DNA of 64,000 nt from Bicyclus anynana (GCF_947172395.1 NC_069084.1:3659107-3723106); one strand, 5' to 3'. Positions 30,852 to 42,455 are shown, numbered from the stretch's first letter. Made by a program: numbers and translations. The notes: a model not told the origin generated them from the letters alone.

Positions 30852-31000
30852 CAGACTGCCACTTGGCCCTCTGAAACAATTCGGCAAACTAATGTTTGTG
30901 ACAATCACATCAATTCGAGAGACTTTTTGATACTTTAGAGTCAGCTTATTCTCTTTAGACCGAGGTTGACCTCTTAATTTTGTTTAGTTGAGTAGAATAT

Positions 31001-31173
31001 ACTAGTAAGCGCAGTGTTGGCCGACCCCCAACCAGGTGGACTGACGACATCAAGCGAGTCGCAGGGATTCGCTGGATGCAGGTGGCTCAGTATCGGGATG
31101 TTTGGAAGTCCTTACAAAAGGCCTATGTCCTGCAGTGGACGTCCATCGGCTGATATGATGATGATGATGATGA
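31001..31173 (+). mobile_element. RTE LINE tail with 12-bp target-site duplication
   Basis: A 173-bp 5'-truncated copy from AAGCGCAGTGTTGG to (GAT)n is bracketed by TGAGTAGAATAT at 30989-31000 and 31174-31185. The intact duplication marks a comparatively recent insertion. Confidence 0.88.
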
Positions 31174-31547
31174 TGAGTAGAATATTTGTTTTGAACTCCT
31201 AGATTGAAGTTCAGTTTAAATATTTTATTGAAAAGGAAGCATTATTCTGGAACTTTGACGGAAGCTACTTAAAACATTCTAAGAACACTTAACTAGCTCC
31301 TAACTTTATAATAGTGTAACTTTGATCAAAGAAGCACTTCATTCATATTTCGACATACTCTTAAAGTATATACCTTGATGTCGTAGCATGTATACAGGAT
31401 GTCCCGTATATAGTACGAAATACTCTACAGGATGATAGCTATACATCAAGGCCTACTAAAATAACGAAATATTTGTTCACCGAAATTTTACGGTTTTGTA
31501 AGCATATTGATTTTTCTACAAAATACCGAAATCCCTATCTTTAGTAC

Positions 31548-31875
31548 AATTTAGTTATATAATGATTTATTTATTTTGCTATCATCCGCGAAAAGTCGAC
31601 GAACCCATGCGACAACGTCACCCAGGTCCGACAAAATACTCTCTACGTACGTTTCAACCCGAAACCGGAGCATCCTCAGGAGATGTTGACTCTACAACGT
31701 GCAATTGCAATTGCACGTTGTAGAGTAGAGAGTATTTTGTCGGACCTGGGTGACGTTGTCGCATGGGTTCGTCGACTTTTCGCGGATGATAGCAAAATAA
31801 ATAAATCATTATAATATAATAATGATGAACTTCCGCAAAGTAACGCCTGCTTCTATCCAATATTTACAATTAAGT
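31548..31875. mobile_element. Palindromic element with perfect 88-bp arms
   Basis: Arms 31559-31646 and 31725-31812 (starting ATAATGATTTATTTATTTTG) are exact reverse complements. A second perfect 36-bp palindrome (31690-31725, CTCTACAACGTGCAATTG and its complement) sits at the inner edge of the right arm. It is related to the single-copy sequence at 7413-7650, which shares both arm and flank (GATAGAAGCAGGCGTTACT, here inverted at 31840-31860). Confidence 0.9.
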
Positions 31876-31979
31876 TGTTTAATATAGTCGGATTTTCAAA
31901 TTGTACCTAAATCTGATGTACTGGTTGGGTATTTCGGAAGTTATTTGTTTAGGGTTGGCCAAATGTACCCACGGTTTTC

Positions 31980-32125
31980 CTACTAATAATTTGGTATGCG
32001 ACCTTTTATGGGGTTGTTACTTGTTACGTCACTTTACAACTCGACCGCGCCGAACAGTTGTTACATTAAACTGTATACTTAGCACTTAACTAGTTCCCAA
32101 CTTTGTAATGACGTAACTTGGGGTA
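31980..32125 (+). repeat. Dispersed repeat, partner of 40965-41100
   Basis: Shared core GAACAGTTGTTAC.TTAAACTG, TATACTTAGC and CCAACTTTGTAATGACGTAA. A third, weaker copy of the last block lies at 31290-31335. Class unknown. Confidence 0.65.
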
Positions 32126-33063
32126 ACGTATCGCTGCAACATTCAAATTGCGTCATTAAAACAGATAGCACTTTTAAAATCTTTGTTTAAAAGTTGAGTC
32201 TATTTACTTTTCTTTATTTTCTTTTAATTACATTTACTTAATGAAAGTTCAAAGTTGTATATATAATCACTAATGGACGCCCCGCAGTTTCATCGTTCTT
32301 AAGAGATAAAACATGTTACGCGCTAATAATGTACATTTCCATTGATTAAATAATTACTTTAATCGGTTGAGCAGTTTAGCCGTAAGCTTGTATACCTCAT
32401 TCGGCCTTCTTAAGGGTCAGGCCTTTCTTCTGATAAAAGAGTGAGTATCGAGCTTAGACCCAACACGCTGCTTCAAATCTGATAGGCGGGTGGTTGTACC
32501 TGTACAGTGTACATACTAACTAATATTATGTTCGTGTGAACATGCACATAACCATTAGAGCTCCAAGTAACTAACTCTGTATTAGAAATGCTAGCGCCTA
32601 TTTATTTATGGATTGTGATTATCTGTCATTAATTTATTTCTATTTTTTTTTTAATTTTAACAATATATACGAAATGTACAAAACACTTTTAAAAACTTAT
32701 AAAAAAAATTGGATTGTTATTATTAAGTAGCAAAAGATGAAGAGTTCGGTCAATATCGATATCTATATAATCTAGTGATTTAAGATAAATCATTTCTCCA
32801 TTTCTTTTCTTCACTATTCAGTTAATGTAATTGTATAAAGATTTATGTCCAAGCTTAAATTGAAAAGGGACAGCGTGATGGGTGAGAAACCCTCATTTAT
32901 AACGGAAACCCTTTAAGCGTTCGTTACGTAGCTTCTGCCTTTCCGAATTGTATGGTTGTTACTCTCAAACTGCATGCTTAGCTGCGATGGATCCAGTTTA
33001 ATTTAATTTATTTACTTAAAGCACTTAAAGTGTCAAAACGTCTGCAACCATTTTATTATCAAC
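32126..33063. other. No recognised gene or element
   Basis: AT-rich; nothing codes convincingly on either strand. Confidence 0.55.
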
Positions 33064-33216
33064 AGCTAGCAGACGCCCGCGACTTCGTCCGCGTGGAATT
33101 CACAAATCCCGCGGGAACTACTGAAGCGATTTGGCTGAAATTTGGAATGGAAATAGATTATCCTCTGGATTAACACATAGGCTACTTTTAATCCCGGAAA
33201 AATCCATGGTTCGCGA
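33064..33216. mobile_element. Head-to-head Helitron chimera
   Basis: 33064-33116 is the 3' end of a minus-strand copy (CTAGCAGACGCCCGCGACTT...). It joins directly to 33117-33216, an interior plus-strand segment (TACTGAAGCGATTTGGCTGA...). The switch occurs inside the GCGGGAAC region. Confidence 0.75.
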
Positions 33217-33221
33217 GGAAA

Positions 33222-33295
33222 GAGAAGATAAAGTTTGTAGTGTAACACGCCGTGCCTCAGAGAGCATGTTAAGGTCTCGGTAATTATTTTAACGT
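33222..33295 (+). mobile_element. SINE family D fragment
   Basis: GTAACACGCCGTGCCTCAGA and TTAAGGTCTCGGTAATTAT match the 3' part of the copy at 34770-34880. Confidence 0.55.
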
Positions 33296-33495
33296 TAGCC
33301 ATGGCTAGGGTACTAGCCGACAAAGATGTACCGCCAAGGGATTTAGCGTTCCGGTATGATGTGTAGAAACCGAAAGGGGTGTGGATTTTCATCCTCTTCC
33401 TAACAAGTTAGCCCGCTTCCATCTTAGATTTTTAGATTGCATCATCACTTACCATCAGGTGAGATTGTAGTCAAGGGTTAACCTGTAAAAAATAA
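33296..33495 (+). mobile_element. SINE family A, 5'-truncated
   Basis: From CATGGCTAGGGTACTAGC through AAACCGAAAGGGGTGTGGAT to the A-rich tail; the tRNA head is missing and is replaced by family-D sequence. Confidence 0.85.
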
Positions 33496-34425
33496 AAAAA
33501 AAACGTATGAAAGTGACCTTTGGTGATCTCAGTATGTGCCATGTTATGAATTAATGGCATTATGACATTAGCCATACAATCTATTGATTTTTATCATCGA
33601 TCAATATTTAATTTTATATGATTTTCATATACAATTTTAAAGTTTTGTTGTTCTGTAAATAGTAAAATTTAATTTATTGTTTGCCAGTATAATGACAATA
33701 AATATTGTAAAAAATGTTAAATTTGGTTTAAATTATGTAGAATATGATACTATGATAAATAAGGAATTAATATTTTAATTTAAAAAAAATGGATACTATA
33801 ATTAGTTGAATGTCTAGGTAACTATAATTTTAACATCAAAACATGTACCACATTCTAGCAAATAGCTATAATTTTGGCATTCATAAAAAGTACCGTGTGA
33901 TTCAATCTTAGCTTAAAACTAAATTGCACAAAAAGGATTAAAACCGTTTTTGCGTATCGATTTCAAACATACTGACTAACACACAATACAAGTAAAATAA
34001 AATATTATTAAATGAGAACGGCTATTTAGGACCCAGCACGTTAGCATACAACAAAATAACTGTTATTTCCAAGTTATAATTTAATTATTATTAATACGTT
34101 TTTTGTTATTGGCTGAAGCAAGACATTGTAATGTTAAACTTATAATAAATGAAAAAAATATTGTCAAAGAATCTGAATAAATAAAAAAACTGTCAACTAA
34201 ATTAAAACTAAACCAGTATTATAATTTAAAAGTTGAGTCTAATTTAGACATTGTGGTGGTTCATTCATCACATTTTGGACCCAGCAATGTAAAGTATGTT
34301 GACCTTTATAATTTTAGTAAGATGGCTATATAGTATGATTCAAAAATGCACTTAAACGTGAATTCAGCATTGGGACGGGCGCAATTCTAATTTACAAAAG
34401 CAATTCTTGCGCAACTTATCTTGCC
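33496..34425. other. No recognised gene or element
   Basis: Very AT-rich. GAC(C/T)CAGCA words at 34030 and 34275 occur in similar short contexts (GGACCCAGCA), but I cannot define an element. Confidence 0.5.
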
Positions 34426-34555
34426 GGAGTGAAGTTAAGCGCTAACTTGAAATCTATTGTATCTTGTCTTCTTTCGGAGTTGGCACGAGCTTGGCACTCA
34501 CATTTATCTCCGGGGTTTCGGTAGAACAGAATAAATAGGCAGGAAGATATTGCAA
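34426..34555 (+). repeat. Dispersed repeat, partner of 29610-29735
   Basis: See the partner for shared words; this copy has an extra short duplication (TTGGCACGAGC, TTGGCACTC). Confidence 0.6.
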
Positions 34556-34769
34556 AATGAGTGTTCCTGTGCGCGTAAAGGATTTTTTTACGCATTCGTT
34601 GCTGTACTAACAATGAAAATTTATAAGTATGTAATTTTTAGAAGCTTTTATTTACATTGTCTTCATCTTCATGTTTATCAGCCTATTTTGCCAGCCCACT
34701 ACTACGTACTACTACTACTATACTTACTGATCTTGTTTGTTCCTGTATCGGATTATGAAAAACTGAGCT

Positions 34770-34880
34770 TTTCTTTCATCTTTTCAGTATAAAATTCTGA
34801 GCATGGAGTTGGGAAAATGGTGGTGTTACAACCCCGTGCCTCAGTGACCACGTTAAGCCATCGGTACCGGTTATTATCTG
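34770..34880 (+). mobile_element. SINE family D, 3' part
   Basis: AGCTTTTCTTTCATCTTTTC, GTGGTGTTACAACCCCGTGC and CATCGGTACCGGTTATTAT match 47849-48029 and 33222-33295. The tRNA head is not visible here. Confidence 0.6.
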
Positions 34881-34899
34881 GTTGGTGGAGGTCGTCAAA

Positions 34900-35216
34900 A
34901 AATTTCATCATCATCTTCACCATATTCGGCTCACTGTTGGGCACAAGTCTCCTATCGGGATGAGAGGGGTAAGGCTTAGTTAGGGTTAGTTCACCACGTT
35001 GACCTAATGCGGATTGGCAGACTTCACACATTCAGAGAATTAATAAAATTCTCAGGCATGCAGGTTTCCTCACGATGTTTTCCTTCACCGTTTGAGATAC
35101 GTGATATTTGATTTCTTAAAATGCTCACAACTGAAAATTTGGAGGTGTTGCATGCACCAGACCGGATTCGAACCTCCAAATCGAAGGCAGAGGTCATATC
35201 CACTGGGCTATCACAT
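34900..35216 (-). mobile_element. SINE family B
   Basis: Minus-strand copy from CACCATATTCGGCTCACTGT to the complement of the A-box region (CATATCCACTGGGCTATC). The B-box complement GGATTCGAACC is intact at about 35163-35173. Confidence 0.88.
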
Positions 35217-35342
35217 CTAGAATAACAAGAATTTGACATTATCTTATTACATTAATTTGACATCCCAACCCATCTTGATGCAGCGTGGTGTAAAAGGATA
35301 CTCTCCTATAAAAAGGAATGCCTAAAATAGGCTCATAATTGA

Positions 35343-35544
35343 CTAGCTGACGCCGCGCGGTTTCACCCGCGTGGTTTGGTTCCCGTTCCCGTAGAAATAC
35401 AGGAATAATATATAGCCTATAGCCTTCCTCGATAAATGGGCTATCTAACACTGAAAGAATTTTTCAAATCGGACCAGTAGTTCCAGAGATTAGCGCGTTC
35501 AATCAATCAAACAAACTCTTCAGCTTTATAATATTAGTATAGAT
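35343..35544 (-). mobile_element. Non-autonomous Helitron
   Basis: CTAGCTGACGCCGCGCGGTT to TTTATAATATTAGTATAGA; a few extra bases in the GTGGTTTGGTTCCCG segment are the main departure from the complete copy at 43443. Confidence 0.88.
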
Positions 35545-36170
35545 TAGTATAGATTTAACCTGCTACTTGCAATGAAGCAGCATAGTGGGTTTAAGCTCTA
35601 TCTCCTGTCTCTAATAAGACTTCTAAATTGGGCTCATATTGATGTGTGTTAAAGAACTTTTAGAAATTGTACCATGTCGTGTCTTAGTTGTCTTGTTGAG
35701 TATTTAAGGACATCCTGTTTATCTTGAGTGTTTCTCTTGCGGTAATAAATCAAGTCGAGAGAGAAAGTTTTTTGCGCCTCCGAGCGTTAAGAACTAAACT
35801 GATGTTAAGTACTGCACTGTACGAGGGTAGTATAACATTAACAATTATTTAAACAGTGTTCTGTTTACAGGCACTTTTTCAACCCTCGTTAATAAAGTGT
35901 TGGAATGAAACATGGGTAACCATGGATTTATTCACACGTCTGCGATTTTGTATTAAAGTGTTGGCTTTTAAATAAATTGAATGCGCCTTGCGGAGCTTTT
36001 ATTTTTAAAGCAGCGGTATTTTTTTAAGCTTTATGTTTTATTCATTATAGTTTGGATACCTACGATTTTCATGATGTAAAATACAATAATTCAAGGGGGA
36101 CAGTTTATTTACGAAATTCTTGGGACTTTTTTACATGATATTATCTCCAGTTCCCCAATTTTTTTTTAAG

Positions 36171-36625
36171 TATCATCATCATTTCATCATTATCACCCGA
36201 TGGACGTCCACTGCTGGACATAGGCCTCTTGCATGAACTTCCAAACCAAATGGTCTCGAGCCGCCAGCATTCAGCGGCTCCCTGCAACCCGCTTGATGTC
36301 TTACCTAGTGGGGGGTCGACCAACACTGCGCTTTCCAGTGCAGGGTCGCCGTTCCAGCACCTTGGGACCCCAACGTCCATCCGCTCTACTCAACTATGTG
36401 ACCCATTGCCACTTCAGCTTCGCGACTCGCTGAGCTATGTCGGTGACTTTGGTTCGTCTGCGGATCTCCTCATTTCTGATTCGATAACACAGAGAAACTC
36501 CCAGCATAGCTCGCTCCATCGCCTACTGAGTGACTTTGAGCCTTCTAACAAGGCCCATAGTTAGTGACCAAGTCTCGGATCCGTAGGTCATCACTGGCAA
36601 CACGCACTGTTTGAAGACTTTCGTC
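36171..36625 (-). mobile_element. RTE-type LINE 3' end, longer copy
   Basis: In broken minus-strand frames it encodes the end of the reverse-transcriptase protein: near IRNEEIRRR, VTDIA, KWQWAGH, KRSVGRPP and the QQWTSIG tail, then (GAT)n. It reaches further 5' than the other tails here. Confidence 0.85.
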
Positions 36626-39471
36626 GATTTTAAGTATGACCGAGCTCAAAGACGCTGAGTATGTGACTTAGCACTAAACCTACGAAGCAAGTATTAAGAT
36701 ACCAAATAGTATTAAATCAGATAGACGCAATGTTTGACCGCACGCAATATGGACATTACCTTTAAACCAATCGAGATTTTACAAATAAGTATTATTCAAA
36801 ACCAGACTCTATTGTCCTGGGCTTATTGTTGAAAATAGACTGACGCTAGAAAAGTTTGCAAAGTAGTTTGGATTGATGATATAAAAAATAACTGTTCGGT
36901 GTTAGTTCAAGATGATTGAGTAGTAAATTATACTTTCGTTTATAATGGTGTTCAATCTAAAAGGTGAAGAGGTAATTTCTCATAGTCTTACTTGAAAACG
37001 ATGAGGTTGAAACTTAGCCGACGGTATAAACAATGAAAACAAAACAAGGGAACACCAAAAGGTAAGTTAAGCTAGCCGCTTGAATATGATCTCACTTGAT
37101 AATAAGTGCAGTTGTGGCCTTAAATAGAACGCGCTTACCTAGAAGATGCTTATATTTAAATAACACTCGTCTTATGTCCAGGTTCTAAGAATCTGGAAAC
37201 AGACTTAAACTGAGAGTTACATACCTTAACTATGCGAATAAGAAATGAAGAAGCAATACGATTTAAAATACGAGTTCTAGGAATATCGATAAAAATTTTC
37301 GAGTGGAAACCCACTTTTCACTTGCAGTGCAATGGTAAAATGGTGAGCGGTGCCAAGTAAAATAATAATTTACGTAGGTATATTATTTAAACAAGCCAAC
37401 AATAGTTATGCACACAAAATAATTAACATAATATGATAGAAGCTTGATATACTAGAAATACAGATTTAAAACACAAATATCAGTAACTAACATGTATAAT
37501 ACAATAAATAAATTATATCAAATTATTGTAAACTTCGTATTTGTTTAGATCAGGCAGTTGCCCCACAGCTTTACAGGCGTAGTTTTCATTCCATAAACAC
37601 GAATAAAATATCGATAGTCTATGTTACTTGCTGACAATATAATTTACCATTGGTGAGAGAAATTTAAAAATCGGTTTTTTTAATTTATTTATTTCATTTT
37701 CATTTATTATCATTCAAGCAATACATATTTTACATTATATAATATAAAAATTATACTTGCTAATGCTAAAGTTGAACCATAGATCGTTGTGAGTAAACTT
37801 CTTAACCTCAGGTAAGAAGTGGTTTAACTAGTGGTTTCCAAATGATCTAGGGTTTAACTTCCGCATGTCCTTTTGTCGTTTTTACTAGTACCATGGGGTT
37901 ATGCTTATTCAGGCACTAATAGAATGTTTTGCAAAATAATAAACAATACATAGATATCGTTAGTACGACGACAGTATTTTGTAATATATATTTTTTTCTC
38001 TTCTTTCAAATTTATTCCGCCATATTTCAACGTCTATAATTTATAAATATTTTATAATCTCTTTTGAAAAATTAGGGTGAAAAACAATTACCTTACCTTT
38101 GTTATAAGAATAGACTTATATTTAAAAAATATACCTATAAAAAGAGTTAAAATCGACCATTCCGTTTCGGAGAAATGCAACCAAAAATACGAGCAAATCA
38201 TAGATTAATATAATAATAATATTTTAATGGGCCTAAATTTAAACGCCTACATCAAAATTATGATATAAGCGAGTAAATCCGCATAAGTCCAGTTATTAAT
38301 ATAAAAAGTCAGCGTTTGTCTTGACTATATTTATGCTAATTAAAGCAGTAAGCATGCATTTACTCGTTTATTACATTTTGTTTTGTTCTTCAGCGTGTTT
38401 TCATTTAAATGTCCCGAGGCCTATACGAGGCATGATCTTATGTTACTTTTATATTTCCTTTCATAACTTTTGTAGCCTCGCATGTTATGCTAACATTTCC
38501 GCCCGCGGTCTAAGATAACAATGTACACTTTATTTATGTAAAGACACGGCCAGTTTTCTTAAACTGGGTCTCCAGAGCAACAATTTTCTACTTCGACCAC
38601 GAACTTTATACAAGACAACGTTTTTTTCATTTAATAGAATGAAACCCATCCGCATAATTTCTTAGATTGCATAATCATATTTTTTTAGATTCAATCATAA
38701 ATGAAACAGGTATTTTTATACTGTTTTTTTAGGTCTTGTATCATTAGATTATTTTCTTTTATCCGTTTTTATTTAGCCCTTTTTTTCATATATTCCTTTA
38801 GATTGTGAATCATCACTTGATATAAAATGAGATAGCAGGTATATTTAAATGTTTTCTATTATCTCGTATCTTTAGTTACTCTTTCATATTAATTGTATAC
38901 CTATATTCAGTCGGTCCAATTCAATAGCTAGCAGTACCTACTCACTATAGGCAATACGGAGTAAAAAAGAAAGAAAAATAATTTCATTCGGTCAGTAAAA
39001 ACTTAAACCTAAGCCTTTATGTTATATAGGAAAAAGAAAAAAAAAGAGAAGCGCTCTGACCAACTGTACTGCAAGCTAATCAAGAGTAATAAATTAATCT
39101 CCGTCTAACAGTGCGTGTCAGACAGACCAAAGTTATAACTTAAAGTTTTATCGAAATTGCGTATACCGTCAATTACTGTAACTAAGCTTTGGATTTTGGA
39201 ATATTACATTTGTACCACATGATTACCTCTCAAGGGATTTACCGCAACCAAAATTGAAACCCTTATACTGAAGGTCAAAATGACAATCAATTTGTAAGAA
39301 ATTGTATTCTCTTCAAAACAAAATATTCAGTAGGTACAACAAGTTCCACACTCAGTAGATAAAATAAATTTAGAAGAAGAATAAATTGATACGAAGTCAG
39401 ATGTACAAAATATCATTAATTTTGGCCTACGGATGGCATCTAATACAATAACAATATGAGTATTGAAAAAA
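36626..39471. other. No recognised gene or element
   Basis: About 2.8 kb of AT-rich sequence; no spliced coding pattern seen on either strand. The longest stretch in the window without recognisable transposon. Confidence 0.55.
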
Positions 39472-39617
39472 AACCTGCATACCAGAGAATTTTCTTAATT
39501 CTCTGCGTGTGTGAAGTCTGGCAATTCGCATTAGGCCCACGTGGTGGACTATTGGCCTAACCCCTCTCATTCTGAGAGGAGACTCGAGCTCAGTAGTGAG
39601 CCAAAAATGGGTTGATA
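39472..39617 (+). mobile_element. SINE family B, 3' half
   Basis: AAACCTGCATACCAGAGAAT through GAGACTCGAGCTCAGTAGTG; no tRNA head. Confidence 0.88.
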
Positions 39618-39926
39618 ATGAATATAGTTAGCCCAATACCAGTATAAACTGCATTGTTAGTTAACACCAAGTGAAATCGCAGTGAATTTAACATTGATTT
39701 AAAAAGAACGTTTGACCTCTTCATCCAAACCGTATCCGAACCGAACTTCAATGAAATCCTATGCATTGTACCCTTGTACTTCTTCCAAGTAAGCCAGCTA
39801 CCAACTGACTACATAGTCACTAAATAATAGATGAGATTCGCAGTCAAGGTGTAACATTAAATAAATAAAAAGGGTTGGCCTATTGCAATCGATGCGAATC
39901 CGAACCGAAAGTCAATGTCAAAATAA

Positions 39927-40187
39927 TATGCGTCGGACTATTCGGTTGTTAAATCAACTTTTGGATTCAATCCCAATTTCGTAACGGATTCCAATTGGAT
40001 GCAGTGCGGAAAAAGCCCAAGTGTGAACAAACTAATAGCTGACTTGAAAACTCAATCTAATCAGATCCAACTAGCTAATGGAGCAATGGAAGATTTAATC
40101 CGTGAATCCCGACGGAGTAAACTTCTCGTCCCTGAGGGGATGACGGGAATAGTAGACGAACATTTTGCAACGTATCGAAAGTGTTGA
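39927..40187 (+). other. Unrecognised open frame, possible exon or decayed transposon gene
   Basis: An 86-codon open stretch (no stop from 39927 to TGA at 40188) contains MQCGKSPSVNKLIADLKTQS and ends VDEHFATYRKC. The composition looks protein-like and is less AT-rich than its surroundings. I recognise no domain. Upstream, a CCGAACCGAA motif occurs twice (39738, 39901). It could be a transposon remnant, a terminal exon of an unknown gene, or chance. Confidence 0.25.
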
Positions 40188-40357
40188 TCTAGTTACAGTA
40201 TTGTGAATATATTTACTAGGTAAAAATATGTCACTTTACCCATTTACCTACATAGTTATACGTTTATGTTTTTCTTAGAAATCATAATAATTCTTAGTAA
40301 AAAAACATTTATTTATGCCCATCTTCTTGATGATCTGGATGTAGCGGCTCTGCAGGT

Positions 40358-40511
40358 TTTTTTTGTAATCTTTACAAGTTCGCCACTTGACTACAATCTC
40401 ACCTGATGGTAAGTGATGATTGAATCTAAGACAGAAGTGGGCTAACTTGTTATTAGGAGGATGGAAATCCACACTCCTTTCAGTTTCTACACGACATCGT
40501 ACCGGAACTGA
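40358..40511 (-). mobile_element. SINE family A, 3' part, interrupted by an RTE insertion
   Basis: TTACAAGTTCGCCACTTGAC to ACACGACATCGTACCGGAAC; the rest of the SINE is not found on the far side of the RTE insertion. Confidence 0.85.
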
Positions 40512-40521
40512 AAGCTGGATA

Positions 40522-40890
40522 ATCATCATCATCATCATCATATCAGCCGATGGACGTCCAATGCAGGACATAGGCCTTTTGTAGGGACTTCCAAACATCA
40601 CGATACTGAGCCACCTGCATCCAGCGAATCCATACGACTCGCTTGATGTTATGAGTCCACCTGGTGGGGGATCGTCTGCGTTTACTAGTGTGGGGTCGCC
40701 ATTCCAGCACTTTGGAACCCCAACGTCCATCGGCTCTTCGAACTATGTGCCCCGCCCATTGCCACTTCAGCTTCGCAAGCGTCAGCTATTTCGTTGAGCT
40801 ATGTCGGTGACTTTGGTTCTTCTGCGGATCTCCTCATTTCTGATTCGATCACGCAGAGATACTAGGAGTATCTCTGCGTGATCGAATCAT
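40522..40890 (-). mobile_element. RTE LINE insertion with 9-bp duplication and snap-back 5' end
   Basis: Flanked by AGCTGGATA at 40513-40521 and 40891-40899. The (ATC)n tail is at the left and reverse-transcriptase C-terminal coding runs leftward on the minus strand. At the truncated end, 40842-40863 is repeated in exact inverted form at 40867-40888 (22 bp, 3-base gap), as expected from snap-back or twin priming. Confidence 0.88.
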
Positions 40891-40964
40891 AGCTGGATAT
40901 GATGATACCTAAATGTGAAACACTTTGAAAAAATGCTTTCCATATACAGCGAGTCTTAAATGAG

Positions 40965-41100
40965 TCGTTATTCCAAGTTACGTCATTACAAAGTTGGAAA
41001 CTAGCTAAGTATACAGTTTAACGGTAACAACTGTTCCACACGGGAGACTGTAAAGGAACAGTCCCTTAAAAGGTTTCGGTCCCAAATTACGGTCAACGAT
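40965..41100 (-). repeat. Dispersed repeat, partner of 31980-32125
   Basis: Contains TTACGTCATTACAAAGTTGG and GTATACAGTTTAACGGTAAC, the complement of the plus-strand copy. Confidence 0.65.
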
Positions 41101-41213
41101 GTCTATACTTACCATCACAATGTGAAGTTTCCAATTTGAAGAGCAGAATAAATCTTGTCACAATTGGCTAGATATTTGTTGAAATTATAGTAGTCTTGAT
41201 TTTAACGACCTCA

Positions 41214-41505
41214 GCAGGGTTTCTCAACGTGTGGGCCTAAAAATGAACATGAGCAAGACGAAGATCATGACTAATACTCATGTACCGCTCCACCCGGTTA
41301 TTGTTGAGGACTCTGCGCTCGAAATTGTAGACGAAAATATATACCTAGGACACACAGTCCAGTTAGGTAGGTTCAATTTTGAGAAAGAGGTGAATCGCCG
41401 AATCCAGCTCGGCTGGGCAGCGTTCGGGAAACTCCGCGACATCTTTTCGTCCGAAATTCCTGTGTTTGAAGACGAAAGTCTTCGTAACTTAAGTGGTAGT
41501 CTTAT
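41214..41505 (+). pseudogene. RTE reverse-transcriptase internal fragment
   Basis: One open frame from about 41231 reads GLKMNMSKTKIMTN, YLGHTVQLG, FEKEVNRRIQLGWAAFGKLR and IFSSEIP, the region just C-terminal to the RTE catalytic domain. It then breaks (VFEDESLRN follows where the family continues with ...CLKTKVF). This is a different segment from the (GAT)n tails. Confidence 0.85.
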
Positions 41506-41756
41506 AATAAATGTATGATTATCAATTACAATTTTCCAATGTTTTGTGAATAAATTCTATATCGAATGTCAGTGCAAGGTTAAAATTTTCGGTTTGTTTA
41601 AATAAATTGTAGAATAGAAGAAGAAGGTGCCATTCTTCTTAATAAATTAATTACTTTTTATTTTGGTTTACACCATAGAATTAAAATAAACAAAAAAAGA
41701 TGTTTTAAAATCGGTCCATAAATGACGGAAATATCGCTGGACATACATAAAAAAAA

Positions 41757-41813
41757 CATACATACAGCCGAACGTAGAACCTCCTCCTTTTCGGAAGTCA
41801 GTCAATTAATCTA
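41757..41813 (+). repeat. Short interspersed tail motif
   Basis: ACATACATACAGCCGAACGT and CCTCCTCCTTTTCGGAAGTC, as at 7163-7215. Confidence 0.55.
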
Positions 41814-41872
41814 GAAGAGTTAGTAAGTTAGTAACGATTTTTAACCTAAACATATAGAGTTATATTACTCTA

Positions 41873-41978
41873 CATACAAATATTGCCTGTGTTAATATTA
41901 GTGATATTTTTGTAGTTACATAATGCTAGCTATCATTATGTACCTAACTACAAAAATGTCAATATTATAGTGGAGTAA
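41873..41978. mobile_element. Small fold-back element
   Basis: The inner arms AATATTAGTGATATTTTTGT... (about 41897-41931) and their near-complement (about 41934-41966), with outer ends ATTACTCTAC and GTGGAGTAAT, make a nearly complete 106-bp inverted repeat. Confidence 0.6.
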
Positions 41979-42404
41979 TTTAGACTTGAAACAAGCAGTA
42001 CAATAACATTTGTATATTTTATAATATTAATTACTGTAAAGCTTTTATCGTTACGATAAAGTTTTTTAAACAGTTTTTAACACAAAACTCTCAAAATAGA
42101 CGCCTTAATAAGTCTACTTTTTGCTTATGTTTAGATGTCACTGACACCCTCATGTTTACTTCTTGTTTATGTTTAAATGTCTCTCTAAACAAACTCTATG
42201 TTAATGTACCTTAACAGTCTTGTAACAAGTTGCAAATTTATGCTACGCCTTCTCAGTAATTATAGCAAAACAAAACTTAACGTTAACATGGAAAACATTC
42301 TTGAGCATGTTATTTTATGTTACATCTTCAATTAAGCATTAGTTAGATATGTGCCTACGTCAATGTTGTTGTTTATTTTATTTAAACAACTAAAGGACAA
42401 CTAC

Positions 42405-42455
42405 CCTATCAAACCCCTACTCAACCCTACCCCTACCCTACGCCTACCTTATTTA
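42405..42455. repeat. CCCTAC-type degenerate repeat
   Basis: CCCCTACTCAACCCTACCCC and following; the same repeat occurs inside Helitrons elsewhere in the window. Confidence 0.6.

Noticed and set aside
40275..40730. A 151-codon minus-strand open frame
   Set aside because: It crosses a SINE fragment and an RTE insertion in a non-native frame; a chance read-through of two transposons.
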